Assembly (NCBI RefSeq): GCF_024700075.1
Contig: NZ_JAJONE010000001.1
Location: 248,001-312,000, forward strand
Direction: 5' to 3'
DNA length: 64,000 nt
Source of the DNA: Hymenobacter sp. J193
Lineage (GTDB): Bacteria > Bacteroidota > Bacteroidia > Cytophagales > Hymenobacteraceae
Of this stretch, positions 25,880 through 36,356 are shown piece by piece (position 1 is the stretch's first letter; the number at the start of each line of letters is the position of its first letter). The notes below the pieces were generated by a model. It made no database searches and was not told the DNA's origin. It saw only the letters and a program-made list of their open reading frames with translations. The position numbers and the translations under genes are program-made.

Positions 25880-27097
25880 CTACTTGCGCACGCCAAACTG
25901 GTAGCTGGTGGAAGATTTCAGCGTCTGGCCGGGCTTCAGAATGGTGCTCGGGAATTTGGGCTGGTTGGGCGAGTCGGGGAAGTGCTGGGTTTCCAGGCAG
26001 AAGCCGTAGTTCTGCACGTAGGCCGTGTTGCCTTTGCCCGTGAGGTTGCCCTTCAGGAAGTTGCCGGAGTAGAACTGGATGCCGGGCTCGGTGGTGGTCA
26101 CCGTCATGGTGCGGCCCGTGGCAGGCTCATAGACCGTAGCGGCCGGCTGGGGCGTAGCCCGGGGCGCGTCGGCCAGCACCCAGTTGTGGTCGTAGCCGCC
26201 GGGCCCGGGGCCGGTCACCTGCTTGATTCGCTCCCCGATGGTGTGCGCCTGGCGGAAGTCCATGGGTGTGCCCTGCACCTGCCGCAGCTCCCCGGTCGGA
26301 ATCAGGGTGCCATCTACCACGGTGTAGCGGTCCGCGTTCAGCGTCAGCTCGTGGTCCAGGGCATTTTTTGCCTGACCGTGGTTGAGGTTGAAGTAGGCGT
26401 GGTTGGTGAGGTTGACGGGCGTGGCCTTGTCGGTAGTAGCCGAGTAGTCGATTTTCAGCGCGTCATCGTTCGTGAGCGTGTAAACGACCGTCACGTTCAG
26501 GTTGCCGGGGTAGCCTTCCTCGCCGTCCTTGCTCAGGTAGGTGAGCTTGAGCGTCTGCCCCTCGGCCGAAGAACCGGGCTCGGCTTCCCAAACGACCTTA
26601 TCAAACCCGCGCTTACCGCCGTGCAGGGTATTGGGCGCGTTGTTCAGGGCCAGCGTGTACTGCTTGCCATCGAGGGTGAACTTGCCGGCTTTGATGCGGT
26701 TGCCGTAGCGCCCGATCAGCGCCCCGAAGTACGGGCCCTCCTGCAGATACTGGGCGCTGGTGTAGCCGCCCACGTTGTCGAAGCCCAGCACCACGTCGCC
26801 GAGCTTGCCGTCCTTGTCGGGCACCAGCAGGCTGGTGAGCGTGCCGCCGTAGTTGGTGATGGTGGCTTTCAGGCCGTGGGCGTTGGTGAGCGTGTAGAGC
26901 TTGGCCTCGGTGCCATCGGGCAGCTGGCCGAAAGAAGTAGCAGTTGGAGTCATACGAGCAGTGGAATCGGCCGCGGCCGCGCCGGTGGCAGTGGCTGCCG
27001 TGGTATCGTCGGTAGAGCGGTTGCAACCAACGGCGCCCGTCAGCAGCACTCCGCCCGTCAGCAAGCCAGCAGTGAGCCGGGAAAAAGAAGGCAGCAT
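25880..27097 (-). CDS. galM: Aldose 1-epimerase, lipoprotein form
   Basis: 405 residues. Lipobox TGAVGC (Cys25) is followed by a Thr/Ala linker; the galactose mutarotase domain fills about 50-400. Signature stretches are LTNAHGLKATITNYGGTL, GPYFGALIGRYGNRI, LHGGKRGFDKVVWEA, the catalytic-His region LTNHAYFNL and the catalytic-Glu region TTEPGIQFYSGNFLKG. It interconverts alpha and beta anomers of aldoses. The signal means it works outside the cytoplasm, preparing sugar for the adjacent symporter. Fourth gene of the susCD-side cluster. Confidence 0.92.
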   Translation of the reverse strand: MLPSFSRLTAGLLTGGVLLTGAVGCNRSTDDTTAATATGAAAADSTARMTPTATSFGQLPDGTEAKLYTLTNAHGLKATITNYGGTLTSLLVPDKDGKLGDVVLGFDNVGGYTSAQYLQEGPYFGALIGRYGNRIKAGKFTLDGKQYTLALNNAPNTLHGGKRGFDKVVWEAEPGSSAEGQTLKLTYLSKDGEEGYPGNLNVTVVYTLTNDDALKIDYSATTDKATPVNLTNHAYFNLNHGQAKNALDHELTLNADRYTVVDGTLIPTGELRQVQGTPMDFRQAHTIGERIKQVTGPGPGGYDHNWVLADAPRATPQPAATVYEPATGRTMTVTTTEPGIQFYSGNFLKGNLTGKGNTAYVQNYGFCLETQHFPDSPNQPKFPSTILKPGQTLKSSTSYQFGVRK

Positions 27098-27207
27098 AAG
27101 CAGTAGAAAAGGTTGTACACGTGAAGGCGCCCATTAAACCAATGGCCCGCCGGAAAATGGAGGCCCCGCGCCGAAACGCCGGGCCTCCCGCCTGGCTTCA
27201 GACTGGG

Positions 27208-28826
27208 TTATTTTTCCCCTACCACCAGTCTGAAATCTTCGAACGCGGCCGTTGCCGGCCCGCGCACCACAACTCCGGCTCTTACGCCACGGTCCCAGGG
27301 TGGCAGATAAGCGCCGTTTACAGCGGCGTAGTTGGGTAGAAGTTGCCAGGTTTTGCCCCCGTCAGAACTCCAGTCGAACTGATAAGCGGTACCGGCCTGT
27401 GCCCGCAGCCGGAGCGTGAGCTTGGTGGCAGCGGGCAGCGGGGCGGCGCTCAATACTTTGGCCTGGCCTTTTTCCAGCTGCCACAGCTGCAGCTGCCCGC
27501 CCCCGGCCGTGAGGGCAATTTCATTTTCCGGGTCGCCCAGGGCCGCTATGCCCGCCACCGATCCGGCTGGTATTTGGCCGGGCTGCAGCAACGTGGTGGT
27601 GGCCGTATAAGAGGCAGCGTAGGTATGGTGGCCCAGCACCGCCCCACCGGGCTCGGGGCGGCCGGTGAGCTGCAACTGGCCGCTGCGCAGGCTGAAGGTA
27701 GGCTTCTGCTCCACTGGCCACTGCCAGTCGGGTGCCAGCGTGCTGCCCTGAAATTCCTCGTTTATGGGGCGCGGTGCGGGCGCGGTGGCCGCTACCGGCG
27801 TGCTGCCGCCTTGGAACTCCGGCCAGCCTGCAGCTGTCCAAGTGAACTCGCTCAGCACGCCCTGCCGGCCCACGTACTGTTGGCTTTGGGCGTCGTAGGC
27901 GTGGTGCAGCAAGTACCAGCGGTTGTTGCGCTCTACCACGGTACCATGGCCGGGGCACTTCCAGGTGTTGTTGTTCAGCAGCACCGGGTTCCGGTCGTAT
28001 TTTTCCCAGGGGCCGGTGAGCTTGCGGGCGCGGGCCACGCCGGTGGCATAGGTACAGCCGGGGCCGCAGCAGCCGTTGGCGGCATAAAAGGCGTAGTAAT
28101 ACTCGCCGTGCCGCACCATCGACACGCCTTCCACCAAGTTACCTTCCCAGGGTGCTGAGTTGCGGAACAGCTCTACCTTCTCTCCTACCAGAGCCGTGCG
28201 CTCCTCGTTCAGGCGCTGGGCCCAGATGGGCGTGGGCTCGTTGCGGCTGTTGCCGTCTTCCTTCCAGATCAGGTACAGCTGGTTGTTTTCGTCCCGCATC
28301 GGAAAGCCGTCGATGGAGCCGGCGGGCTGACTTACCAGGGGCCCATGGTCGCGGTAAGGGCCAGCCGGGTTATCGGCGCTGGCCACGCCCACGGCCAGGG
28401 TGCCCCCCGCTGGTGGGCAGTGTAGTAGATGTACGTTTTGCTTCCTTCCTGGCTGATTTCAGGTGCCCAGAAGTAGTAGTCGGCCCAGGCCGGCAGCTGG
28501 TTGGGAAAGACATGGCCCACCAGCTCCCAGTCCGTCAGGTTCTTCGATTTCAGCAGCGGAAACGTGGGGCCCCAGTTGGAGGAGGTAGCCGTAGCCCAGT
28601 AGGTGTCGCCTATCTTCGTTACGGAGGGGTCGGGAAAGTCGCCGGGCAGCACCGGGTTGGGCAGCGGGGCGGCGGTAGTTGCGGTAGCTGCCGGGCTGGC
28701 GCTGCTGCTCTCAGTGCCAGCGCTGGTAGCGGCCGGCCGCTGGCAGGATGCCAGCAACCCCAGGCCGAGCAGCACCGGGCCGCCAAAGCGAAGCAGCGTA
28801 AAACGGAAAGAGGTGGGTTGCACCAT
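27208..28826 (-). pseudogene. GH43 glycosidase lipoprotein with ConA-like C-terminal domain, frameshifted
   Basis: Joined length is about 539 residues from the ATG at 28824-28826, lipobox LLASC (Cys28). The five-blade GH43 domain has base Asp in PGDFPDPS, pKa-modulating Asp in GSIDGFPM and acid Glu in LVEGVSM. The C-terminal 190 residues form a ConA-like sandwich (beta-xylosidase C-terminal type). The frame breaks at the C6 run 28403-28408: one more G on the coding strand restores TAHQRGGTLAVGVASADN. Everything else is intact. Probable alpha-L-arabinofuranosidase or beta-xylosidase; a sequencing indel is likely. Confidence 0.85.
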
Positions 28827-28857
28827 GGCAGAGAAGTAGTGTTGAAACAGCGCGGCC

Positions 28858-29910
28858 TTACTCACCCGAAGGCTTCTTCAGCTCCGTGCTCAAGGCTACG
28901 GGCGTACCAAAATTGGGCGTGCCATCCGCATTCCAGGTGAACTTCTGAATCCGGGGGCTGCGCTCGTTGCCGCATCCCCTATTAGGGTTCGGGTTGGCGT
29001 GGTAGATTATCCAGTCCTCGGTGCCGTCTTTCGACTGGAAGAAACCATTATGGCCCGGCCCGTAGGCCTGCCCCTCCGGGTTTTTCGTGAATACCGGAGT
29101 GGGCGTCTTCGTCCACGACGAAGCCAGCATGGGGTCGGCGGTGCTGCTGGCCGTGAGCATTCCCAGCGCGTAGTCGTCGGTGCTGCAGTGGCTGGCCGAG
29201 TACACCAGGAAGGTTTTGTCGCCGTGCTTCAGAATTTCAGGACCCTCGTTTACGTCCGGGTCGCCATTGGTTTCCCAGCTGTAGTCAGGCTTGGAAAGCT
29301 GCACGCGGGGGCCTACGAGCGTCCAGGGGTTGCTCATCTCCGAAATGTAGAGACGCTGCTCCCCGGTGGCCTCAATCTCGTGGCCCGACCAGATGAGGTA
29401 GCGCTTGCCGTTTTGCTCCAGCACGGTACCGTCGATGGCCCACAAATCCTGGTTGGGGCTGGCAATGCGGCCCTTGTACACCCAGGTGCCCGTGGTAGGG
29501 TCGGCGGAGGCATTTTCCAGCACGTGCACACGGTGGCCCGCGCAGCAGAAGGGGTCAGCGGAGTAGTAGATATACCACTTGCCGTCAAAGAAGTACAGCT
29601 CCGGGGCCCATAAGTCGCGCTGGTTGATGCCCGCCTGCTGAGGCGTCCACACCACGGTACTCACGCCCGAGGCCAGCTCCGACATCTTGGCCGTTTTGCG
29701 AATGGTGATGTCGCCGCCGGTGGTACTCATGTAATAGTACGTGTTGTCCTTGCGGTACACCCACGGGTCGGGGCCAACCGGCAGCAGGGGGTTTTTGAAG
29801 GTGGTAGCAGAAGGTGGAGCTGGTGGCGGGGGCGCAGGCGGCGTGGAATTTTTCTTGCAAGCCAGCGTGAGGCTCAGCAGCGCAATAGGCAGAAATCGAA
29901 AAAATGACAT
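28858..29910 (-). CDS. GH43 glycosidase lipoprotein
   Basis: 350 residues with lipobox LTLAC (Cys18) and a Pro/Ala linker. A single GH43 propeller opens with FKNPLLPVGPDPWVYRKDN (catalytic base Asp in GPDPW), has AIDGTVLEQNGKRYLIWSG with the second Asp, and the acid Glu in DVNEGPEILKH. Two other enzymes in the locus (37636 and 40071) share this layout and the closing TWN(A/P)DGTPNFG...PSGE, so they form a paralogue group. Periplasmic or surface, acting on arabinosyl or related linkages. It starts downstream of a terminator after susD. Confidence 0.9.
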   Translation of the reverse strand: MSFFRFLPIALLSLTLACKKNSTPPAPPPPAPPSATTFKNPLLPVGPDPWVYRKDNTYYYMSTTGGDITIRKTAKMSELASGVSTVVWTPQQAGINQRDLWAPELYFFDGKWYIYYSADPFCCAGHRVHVLENASADPTTGTWVYKGRIASPNQDLWAIDGTVLEQNGKRYLIWSGHEIEATGEQRLYISEMSNPWTLVGPRVQLSKPDYSWETNGDPDVNEGPEILKHGDKTFLVYSASHCSTDDYALGMLTASSTADPMLASSWTKTPTPVFTKNPEGQAYGPGHNGFFQSKDGTEDWIIYHANPNPNRGCGNERSPRIQKFTWNADGTPNFGTPVALSTELKKPSGE

Positions 29911-29982
29911 GAGTAGCTAGAAAAGCAACAATTAGAGAAGACCAACTTCAGGCTCAGAAACATCTGGCCTACGAGAACATAC

Positions 29983-30023
29983 AATAAGAGCCGTTCCGAT
30001 GAAAGGCCGGAACGGCTCTTATT
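29983..30023 (-). terminator. Hairpin between susD and the GH43 genes
   Basis: AATAAGAGCCGTTCC (29983-29997) pairs perfectly with GGAACGGCTCTTATT (30009-30023). It follows susD by 20 nt. The T tail is modest, so it may be a partial terminator or mRNA-processing hairpin that lowers expression of the downstream enzymes. Confidence 0.75.
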
Positions 30024-30042
30024 TCAGATACCAGCTTACGAC

Positions 30043-31593
30043 TTACCAGCCACTATTCTGCTCGTAGCCTGCCAAATCAACTTCGGTCTGCGGGATGGGC
30101 AAAAGTCGGGAACGGCTCACCTGAAAGCTGTTGAAGTCTGTATCACGGGCTTTTAACTGGTCGATGTTAGCCTGATCATCCAGCAAGCCCCAGCGTTTCA
30201 GGTCAAAGAACCGCTGGCCTTCGCCCGTCAGTTCCGTTACCCGCTCGTGCATAATTTGGGTGCTCAGGCTGCCTTGGTTGAAATTTCCTTCCTGCAGTGG
30301 TGCAAGCCCGGCCCGGCTGCGTACCTGATTAATAAAGGGAATAGCCGCGCTGGTCTGGCCTTGTTCGTTCAGGGCTTCGGCCTGTAGCAGCAATACATCG
30401 GCGTAACGCATCACCCGGTGGTTGATGGGCGAGTCAAAATTCTCAAAGTTCCGGTAGTAGTCCGTCTGATATTTGCGCCAGTACACGCGGCTCAGGTCAC
30501 GGGCATTGCCTTTGAAACGGTTTTGAAAGCCCGTGCCGTACACCAGCGTATCACCATCTACCGGTAGGCCGGTAGAAAACTGGCGCCGGTTATAAAATAC
30601 GGTGGCTGACAGGCGTGGGTCGCGGCGGCCCGTGGTGGTGGCTTCCTGCAGAAACTCGTTTACTACCCAGGGACGAACTTCGCCATCAACAAAGCCTGCG
30701 CCTGGCACACCCCAGAACTGGGAACGTTGACCACCTTCCGAGGAGGTAGCGTCATCTCCGTCATTGCCGCCCAGCTTGGCGTCAGAAAACTGTACCTCAA
30801 AGATAGACTCGGCGTTATTTTCGGTGGTGTGGCGGAAGTTGTCAGTGTAGTTGCTCGTCAGCTGGTAGCGGCCCGAGCCAATGACTTCCGTGAACTGAGC
30901 CGAAGCCAGCGCCCATTGCCTGTTTTGCATGTACGCCTTACCCAGTAGTGTGGTGGCTGCTCCCTTCGTAGCGCGGCCGGTATCGTTGCCGCCACCGTAC
31001 GAAGCATCCAGGTCCGGCTTGGCAGCCTGCAAATCAGCAATAATCTGCTCCCATACCTGCGCTTCCGTAGCCTGAGGCGGCAGATTGGCCGGATCGGATG
31101 GGGTGAGTGCCAGCGGAACACGCCCGTACAGGATCACCAGATTGTAGTAGTAGAGCGCCCGCAGAAACCGGGCTTCGGCCAGAATCCGCTTTTTCAGCCC
31201 TTCGTTCATCTGGATACCAGGCACATTGGCCAGTACCTGATTGGTGCGCCAGATGGCGCGGTAATGGTCGCGCCAGATGTTTTGGGAAACCTCGAAGTCG
31301 TAGTTGGCCTGTGTAAAGCGCGTGAAGTCGGCCAGCTCGCCCCAGGGGCTTTGGCTGAAGCTATCATCAGAGCGCAGATCGAAGGCAAAGTGCAGCCAGC
31401 GCCGGTATGTGCCCAGCTGCTGCAGGCCGCTGTAACTGGCATTGATGCCTTTTACGGCATCAGCCTCGGTGGCCCAGAACGACTCGGTCGTAGGCTGGTT
31501 GGGATTAACCTGATCCAGAAAGTCTTTTTCGCAGGCTGTCGTCAGCAGCAGGCTGCCGGCCAGCGCGGCCAGGCGAAGAGTATGGTATTTCAT
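30043..31593 (-). CDS. SusD/RagB family nutrient-binding lipoprotein
   Basis: 516 residues with lipobox LTTAC (Cys21) followed by EKDFLDQVNPNQPTTESFW, the standard SusD opening. The TPR-like helical core contains AEARFLRALYYYNLVILYG, GAATTLLGKAYM and, at the C-terminal end, HERVTELTGEGQRFFDLKRWG. It acts as the outer-membrane lid that captures glycan for the SusC channel encoded 44 nt upstream. Glycan specificity cannot be read from sequence; the context suggests arabinose- or galactose-containing polymers. Confidence 0.95.
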   Translation of the reverse strand: MKYHTLRLAALAGSLLLTTACEKDFLDQVNPNQPTTESFWATEADAVKGINASYSGLQQLGTYRRWLHFAFDLRSDDSFSQSPWGELADFTRFTQANYDFEVSQNIWRDHYRAIWRTNQVLANVPGIQMNEGLKKRILAEARFLRALYYYNLVILYGRVPLALTPSDPANLPPQATEAQVWEQIIADLQAAKPDLDASYGGGNDTGRATKGAATTLLGKAYMQNRQWALASAQFTEVIGSGRYQLTSNYTDNFRHTTENNAESIFEVQFSDAKLGGNDGDDATSSEGGQRSQFWGVPGAGFVDGEVRPWVVNEFLQEATTTGRRDPRLSATVFYNRRQFSTGLPVDGDTLVYGTGFQNRFKGNARDLSRVYWRKYQTDYYRNFENFDSPINHRVMRYADVLLLQAEALNEQGQTSAAIPFINQVRSRAGLAPLQEGNFNQGSLSTQIMHERVTELTGEGQRFFDLKRWGLLDDQANIDQLKARDTDFNSFQVSRSRLLPIPQTEVDLAGYEQNSGW

Positions 31594-31637
31594 CGGAATG
31601 TCGGATGGGAAAGGTGAGCAGGTGAGATAGAACCGGC

Positions 31638-34600
31638 TTAGAAGCCGAGCTGAGCACCAATGGAAACCGTGCGAACGTTAGGGTAGCTCCCCTCATCTAC
31701 TCCTCGGCTAAGCGCCCCATTTACTATTTCAGGGTCGTAGCCGGTGTAGTCGGTAAGGGTGAACAGGTTCTGAGCCGTCACATAAAAGCGCAGGCTGTTT
31801 ACACCTTTTACGCGCTCTGTCAGCGTTTTAGGAATGGTATAGCCTACCTGCAGGTTCTTCAGGCGCAGATAAGAGCCATCTTCCAGCCAGCGCGTGGAGT
31901 TCAGGCGGGCGTTGTTGATGGCCGCTTCGCCTGCCTGCCCGCCGCCGCCGGCGATAATAGCGCGGGGCGTGGTGGTAGAGGGGTTCTCTGGTGTCCAGGG
32001 GCTAAAGTCGCGGCGGTAGTTACCGTTGTCGTCGGTGCGGTCCAGCCAGTAGCGGCCCGTGTTCAGAATGTCGTTGCCATTCACCCCTTGGAAAAAGGCC
32101 GAGAGGTCAACGCCCTTGTAGCCCGCCGTCAGGTTCAGGCCGTACTGGATTTTAGGAAACACACGGCCAACGTGGGCACGGTCAGCGGCCGTTATGGCGC
32201 CATCACTGTTCACATCTTTATAGCGCACGTCGCCGGGCTGAGCGTTGGGCTGGGCACTACCGGCAATGTTGTCACCACTCTGGAAAATGCCGTCAAACTG
32301 GTACAGGAAGAATGAGCCCATCTCGTAGCCTACCTCCGTACGGGTCGATTCGCCGGGACCACCTACAAAGAAGTTAGCCTTACCGTCGTTGCTTAGCTGA
32401 GTAACCTCATTTTTGAGTGTGGTGAGGTTGCCAGAAATTCCATAGGTAAAATCCCTACGGGTTTCGTTGTAGCCGGCCACCAGTTCAAAACCCCGGTTTT
32501 GGATGCGGCCCACGCGCTGATAGGGGTTGCTGCCTGCATTGCCTAGCACCAGCGCAATGGCGGGGTCAACCAGGGCATTGCGGGTTTCAGACTGGTAGTA
32601 GTCGGCCGACAGCGTAAGCCGGTTATTCAGAAAGGCTACATCAAGGCCATAGTTGGCGGTGCGGCGCTCTTCCCAGGCTATATCAAGGCTGGGAAGCTGT
32701 GTCTGGATACTACCATTCTGGATATTGTCACCACCGGCGGGGTAGTTTACGTTGGTATTGATAACCCCCTGCCACCGATAAGCCCCACCATAAGGGCCAC
32801 CAAGCTGCTCGTTCCCCAGTACCCCGTAGCTGGCGCGCAGCTTCAGGTTGCTTACCTGCTCACTGAGCCCGGCAAAAAACTGTTCCTGGGAAATACGCCA
32901 ACCGGCAGAGGCCGCGTAGAAGGTACCGTAGCGGTTTTCGGGGCTGAAGCGCGAGGATCCGTCACGACGGACAGCCGCCGTGAGCAGGTAGCGCTGGTCG
33001 TAGTCGTAGGTAAGCTGGCCCAGGTAGGAGCGTTTGTTGTACACATAGGACGAGCCTACTACCTGCGGAGCGCTGCTGCCCGCATCCAATGCCCAATAGT
33101 ACACGGGGCCAATACCATAGTCATTATTACGCCCCCGGGTAAAATCACTGGTCTGGTGCTGCTCGGTGTAGCCGGCTACAGCTGACACGTTGTTTTTTCC
33201 GAAGCTCTTATCAAAGGCCAGCGTGTTCTCCACCATCGTGAAGAAGCTGTTGCCCTGGTTTTCGGCGTAATAGGATGGGTTCAGCGCGTCATTCTGGCGC
33301 CACTGGCCATACTGACGCTTTTCCCGATCATGGTACGACACATACTCCAGGCCCAGGTTGAGGCGGTAGCGCAGGAAGCTAAAGATATCTACCTCTCCAT
33401 ACACGTTGCCCTGCAGACGGTTGTTCTCGGTGGTATTGTTCAGCAGCTTTTGCAGCGCAATGGGATTGGTCCCAAACGTGCTGGCGTTGTTGTTGCCGAA
33501 GCCGAATCCACCCGGGTTGGCCATATCATACACCGGTGTAACGGGCAGCATGCGCAATACATCCAGAAATGGCAAACCGTTGAGCTGCGTCTGGTTGGTG
33601 CGGGCCAGTTGCAGGTTTTCACCCACACGCAGGCGGCCACGGTTGAACCCTGAGTTTACCCGCACGCTGTAGCGCTCAAACTTGGGGCCCTCGGTGGTGC
33701 CCTTCTGAGTGAAGTACTCGCCTGACAGCAGGTAGTTGGAGTTTGGGCCGCCGCCCGAGAATCCCAGGCTGTAATCCTGAATTGAGCCTGTCTGAATCAA
33801 CTCCTTCTGCCAGTCGGTATCCACCCCGTTTGGATTTGCGACGAAGGGCTGCGGCGGCCGACCTGCGTTTTCATAGGCCTGGCGGTTGATAACCGACCAC
33901 TCCTGGGCATTCATCAGGTCGTAGGTTTGGGTGATTCTTTGTGCCCCGCCATAAGCATTGAAGCTAATAGCTGGTGCGCCCGCCTTGCCTTTCTTCGTAG
34001 TGATGATAATGACCCCATTGGCGCCCCGGGAGCCGTAAGGCGCCAGCGAAGCTCCGTCCTTCAGCACCTGAATTGACTCAGCATCCTGTGGATTGAAGTC
34101 CCGGATGTTGTCAAGCCAAAGTCCGTCTACTACATAGAGTGGGCTGCTGCTGCCGCTTATACTGCCCAGGCCACGGATATTAACAATAGGAGCCTGACCG
34201 GGTAAACCCGAATTAACAACCTGCACACCGGGCAGTCGCCCCTGGATGCCTTCCGAAATGGTAGCTACGGGCGCTTTTTGCGCATCTCGACCACTCACGC
34301 TGGCTACTGAGCCTGTTACATCCTCACGCTTTTGCGTCAGATACCCCACTACCACCACGTCGTTCAGCAGCTTGGTGTCCTGCGCCAGGGTGATGTTGAC
34401 GGAGGTGCGGCCGCTTACGGCCGCTTCCTGGGTGGTGTAGCCTACAAAGGAGAAAACCAGCGTGGCGTTGTCGGCCACGCTCAGCGAGTAGTTACCATCA
34501 GTGTCCGTCTGGGTCCCATTGGTAGTACCCTTTTCCAGCACCGTCACGCCCGGTAGCGGCTGCCCCTTGTCATCGAGCACACGGCCACTCACGGATACGG

Positions 34601-34739
34601 CCACCGGTAGGGCGCCAGGGGCAGAATTGATATACGCGGTGAAAGAGGCGGCCGCAGCCGGGTTGGGCAGGGCCAGGGGCAAGCAGCACAGCAGCGCCGG
34701 AACAGCCAGCCGTGGTACCCTGAGTACAGCGTTTTTCAT
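31638..34739 (-). CDS. SusC/RagA family TonB-dependent outer-membrane receptor
   Basis: 1033 residues from the ATG at 34737-34739; the longer frame is rejected because it runs through an operator. A signal peptide (about 1-30) precedes a carboxypeptidase-like domain (VSGRVLDDKGQPLPGVTVLE), a plug with NDVVVVGY, NIRGLGSISGSSSPLYVVDG and YGSRGANGVIIITTKKG, and a 22-strand barrel with the SusC insertion GDVRYKDVNSDGAITAADR, ending in Phe. It imports oligosaccharides with SusD. The operator at 34783-34796 lies about 45 nt before the start, indicating LacI-type control. Confidence 0.95.
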   Translation of the reverse strand: MKNAVLRVPRLAVPALLCCLPLALPNPAAAASFTAYINSAPGALPVAVSVSGRVLDDKGQPLPGVTVLEKGTTNGTQTDTDGNYSLSVADNATLVFSFVGYTTQEAAVSGRTSVNITLAQDTKLLNDVVVVGYLTQKREDVTGSVASVSGRDAQKAPVATISEGIQGRLPGVQVVNSGLPGQAPIVNIRGLGSISGSSSPLYVVDGLWLDNIRDFNPQDAESIQVLKDGASLAPYGSRGANGVIIITTKKGKAGAPAISFNAYGGAQRITQTYDLMNAQEWSVINRQAYENAGRPPQPFVANPNGVDTDWQKELIQTGSIQDYSLGFSGGGPNSNYLLSGEYFTQKGTTEGPKFERYSVRVNSGFNRGRLRVGENLQLARTNQTQLNGLPFLDVLRMLPVTPVYDMANPGGFGFGNNNASTFGTNPIALQKLLNNTTENNRLQGNVYGEVDIFSFLRYRLNLGLEYVSYHDREKRQYGQWRQNDALNPSYYAENQGNSFFTMVENTLAFDKSFGKNNVSAVAGYTEQHQTSDFTRGRNNDYGIGPVYYWALDAGSSAPQVVGSSYVYNKRSYLGQLTYDYDQRYLLTAAVRRDGSSRFSPENRYGTFYAASAGWRISQEQFFAGLSEQVSNLKLRASYGVLGNEQLGGPYGGAYRWQGVINTNVNYPAGGDNIQNGSIQTQLPSLDIAWEERRTANYGLDVAFLNNRLTLSADYYQSETRNALVDPAIALVLGNAGSNPYQRVGRIQNRGFELVAGYNETRRDFTYGISGNLTTLKNEVTQLSNDGKANFFVGGPGESTRTEVGYEMGSFFLYQFDGIFQSGDNIAGSAQPNAQPGDVRYKDVNSDGAITAADRAHVGRVFPKIQYGLNLTAGYKGVDLSAFFQGVNGNDILNTGRYWLDRTDDNGNYRRDFSPWTPENPSTTTPRAIIAGGGGQAGEAAINNARLNSTRWLEDGSYLRLKNLQVGYTIPKTLTERVKGVNSLRFYVTAQNLFTLTDYTGYDPEIVNGALSRGVDEGSYPNVRTVSIGAQLGF

Positions 34740-34782
34740 AAAGGGGAGGGAATTGATGAAGGGACCGAAGGAACGCAGACCG

Positions 34783-34796
34783 TGCAAACGTTTGCA
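34783..34796. promoter_or_regulatory. LacI-type operator, susC promoter
   Basis: A perfect 14-bp palindrome TGCAAACGTTTGCA with central CG, the classic LacI/GalR-family site. Identical at 43650-43663 and shortened to 12 bp at 35068-35079. A LacI regulator is encoded at 44958-45986. Confidence 0.8.
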
Positions 34797-35169
34797 TGTG
34801 TGCGGTAAAAAAAGACTCACTCCTTTCGTGCCGGGCACCAGAATGAGCAATTGAGAAGTACTGCCAACTACACCTTGAAAAAAGACAGATTCTTTGTTTC
34901 AGGATGTAAGAATAAGGAGAGGCAATAGCAATGTCAAGTAAAAAGGTAGATTATTTTCTTGCCCGCTGCTAAATGAGCGTATTCTACACCCTTATCAGTA
35001 ACCCCAATGAAACCATTTGCAGCAGGCTAACCCAGCCAACAAGGGCGTCAAATGAAAAAGTATAATAGCAAACGTTTGCGCACGGCTATACTTTTCAGTT
35101 CCTTCGTATCAGTATTCCGGGGCGGGTGCCTCTGCCTGTCCTCATTTCCTGCATTTTGCCACCTCTCCT
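34797..35169. promoter_or_regulatory. Divergent control region between susC and galK, with second operator
   Basis: The 430-nt gap between susC (left) and galK (right) is AT-richer than the coding regions. Operator GCAAACGTTTGC lies at 35068-35079, about 90 nt before galK. A TACTTTTC sequence at 35089-35096 could be a degenerate -7 box just downstream of it. No small gene was found. Confidence 0.65.
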
Positions 35170-36336
35170 ATGCTGTCTTCTGCTATAGCATCTTTCTTTC
35201 AAGAGCGGTTTGCGGCCACTCCCCTGCTGGTAAGGGCGCCGGGCCGCGTGAACCTGATCGGTGAGCATACCGACTACAACGGAGGCTTCGTGCTGCCCGC
35301 CGCCATCAACAAAGAAATCTATTTCGCGGTTGCCCTCAACGGCTCCAGCACCATCCGGCTGCACTCCTTCGACCTGAAAGAAGACTACGAAGTGGCCCTG
35401 GCCGACGTAGCCCCAAGCAACACACTGTGGGCCAACTACCTGCTGGGCGTGGTGGCCCAGTTTCAGAAGCGCGGCCTGCCGGTGCAGGGCTTCGACTGCG
35501 TATTCGGCGGCACGATTCCCATGGGCGCGGGCATGTCGTCGTCGGCGGCGGTGGAATGCGGGCTGGCGTTTGCCCTCGACACCCTGCTTCATACCCGCCT
35601 CGACCGGCTGGAGCTGGCCCGCATCAGTCAGAAAGCTGAGCATGAGTATGCCGGCGTGCAGTGCGGTATTATGGACCAGTTTGCCAGCCTGTTTGGCCAG
35701 GCCGGTCACGTGGTACGCCTCGACTGCCGCTCCCTGGAGTATGCTTATTTTCCCTTTGATGCCAATACCTACCATCTGGTGCTCTGCAACTCCGGGGTGA
35801 AGCACTCCTTGGCCAGCTCCGAGTACAACACGCGCCGCCAGGAGTGCGAACGGGGCGTGGCCGTACTGCAGCAATATTATCCGGAGGTAGCCTCCCTGCG
35901 CGACGCCACGCTGGAACGCCTCGAAAAGCACCAAGCGGAGCTGGGTGAGGTAGTATACCGGCGCTGCCGCTACGTGGTAGAGGAAAATCTGCGGGTAGAG
36001 CAAGCCTGCCATCACCTGCTGGCGCACGACCTACCAGCTTTCGGCCAAGACATGTACGGCTCCCACGCCGGCTTGCGCGACCAGTACGAAGTGAGCTGCC
36101 CGGAGCTGGACGTTCTGGTCGAGCTAGCCCGCCCCTTGCCCGGGGTAGTGGGTGCCCGCATGATGGGCGGCGGCTTCGGCGGCTGTACCATCAACCTGGT
36201 GGAAGCCAGTGCGGTGGAAAGCTTTGTGGCGGCCATGAAGCCGGCCTACGAAAAGCAAACGGGTATTGCCCTGGAAACCTACCAGACCACCATCGTAGAC
36301 GGCGTAGGCGTACTGGCCCCGGTTGCCGTTTCTTAA
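35170..36336 (+). CDS. galK: Galactokinase
   Basis: 388 residues, full length. GHMP-superfamily kinase phosphorylating galactose at C1 with ATP, the first committed Leloir step, in the cytoplasm. Signatures: galactokinase motif [16 protein letters not shown] (25-40), ATP-binding [11 protein letters not shown] (117-127), catalytic-base region [11 protein letters not shown], and C-terminal [14 protein letters not shown]. It starts about 90 nt after an operator and is followed by galT after 20 nt, forming a two-gene operon. Confidence 0.97.
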   Translation: MLSSAIASFFQERFAATPLLVRAPGRVNLIGEHTDYNGGFVLPAAINKEIYFAVALNGSSTIRLHSFDLKEDYEVALADVAPSNTLWANYLLGVVAQFQKRGLPVQGFDCVFGGTIPMGAGMSSSAAVECGLAFALDTLLHTRLDRLELARISQKAEHEYAGVQCGIMDQFASLFGQAGHVVRLDCRSLEYAYFPFDANTYHLVLCNSGVKHSLASSEYNTRRQECERGVAVLQQYYPEVASLRDATLERLEKHQAELGEVVYRRCRYVVEENLRVEQACHHLLAHDLPAFGQDMYGSHAGLRDQYEVSCPELDVLVELARPLPGVVGARMMGGGFGGCTINLVEASAVESFVAAMKPAYEKQTGIALETYQTTIVDGVGVLAPVAVS

Positions 36337-36356
36337 ATTTCACCACTCTTTCCTTT

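Noticed and set aside
24230..27106. 958-residue open frame on the plus strand opposite the symporter and galM genes
   Set aside because: It is a GC-rich antisense shadow of two well-recognised genes, with His/Gly/Gln-rich low-complexity translation and no domain.
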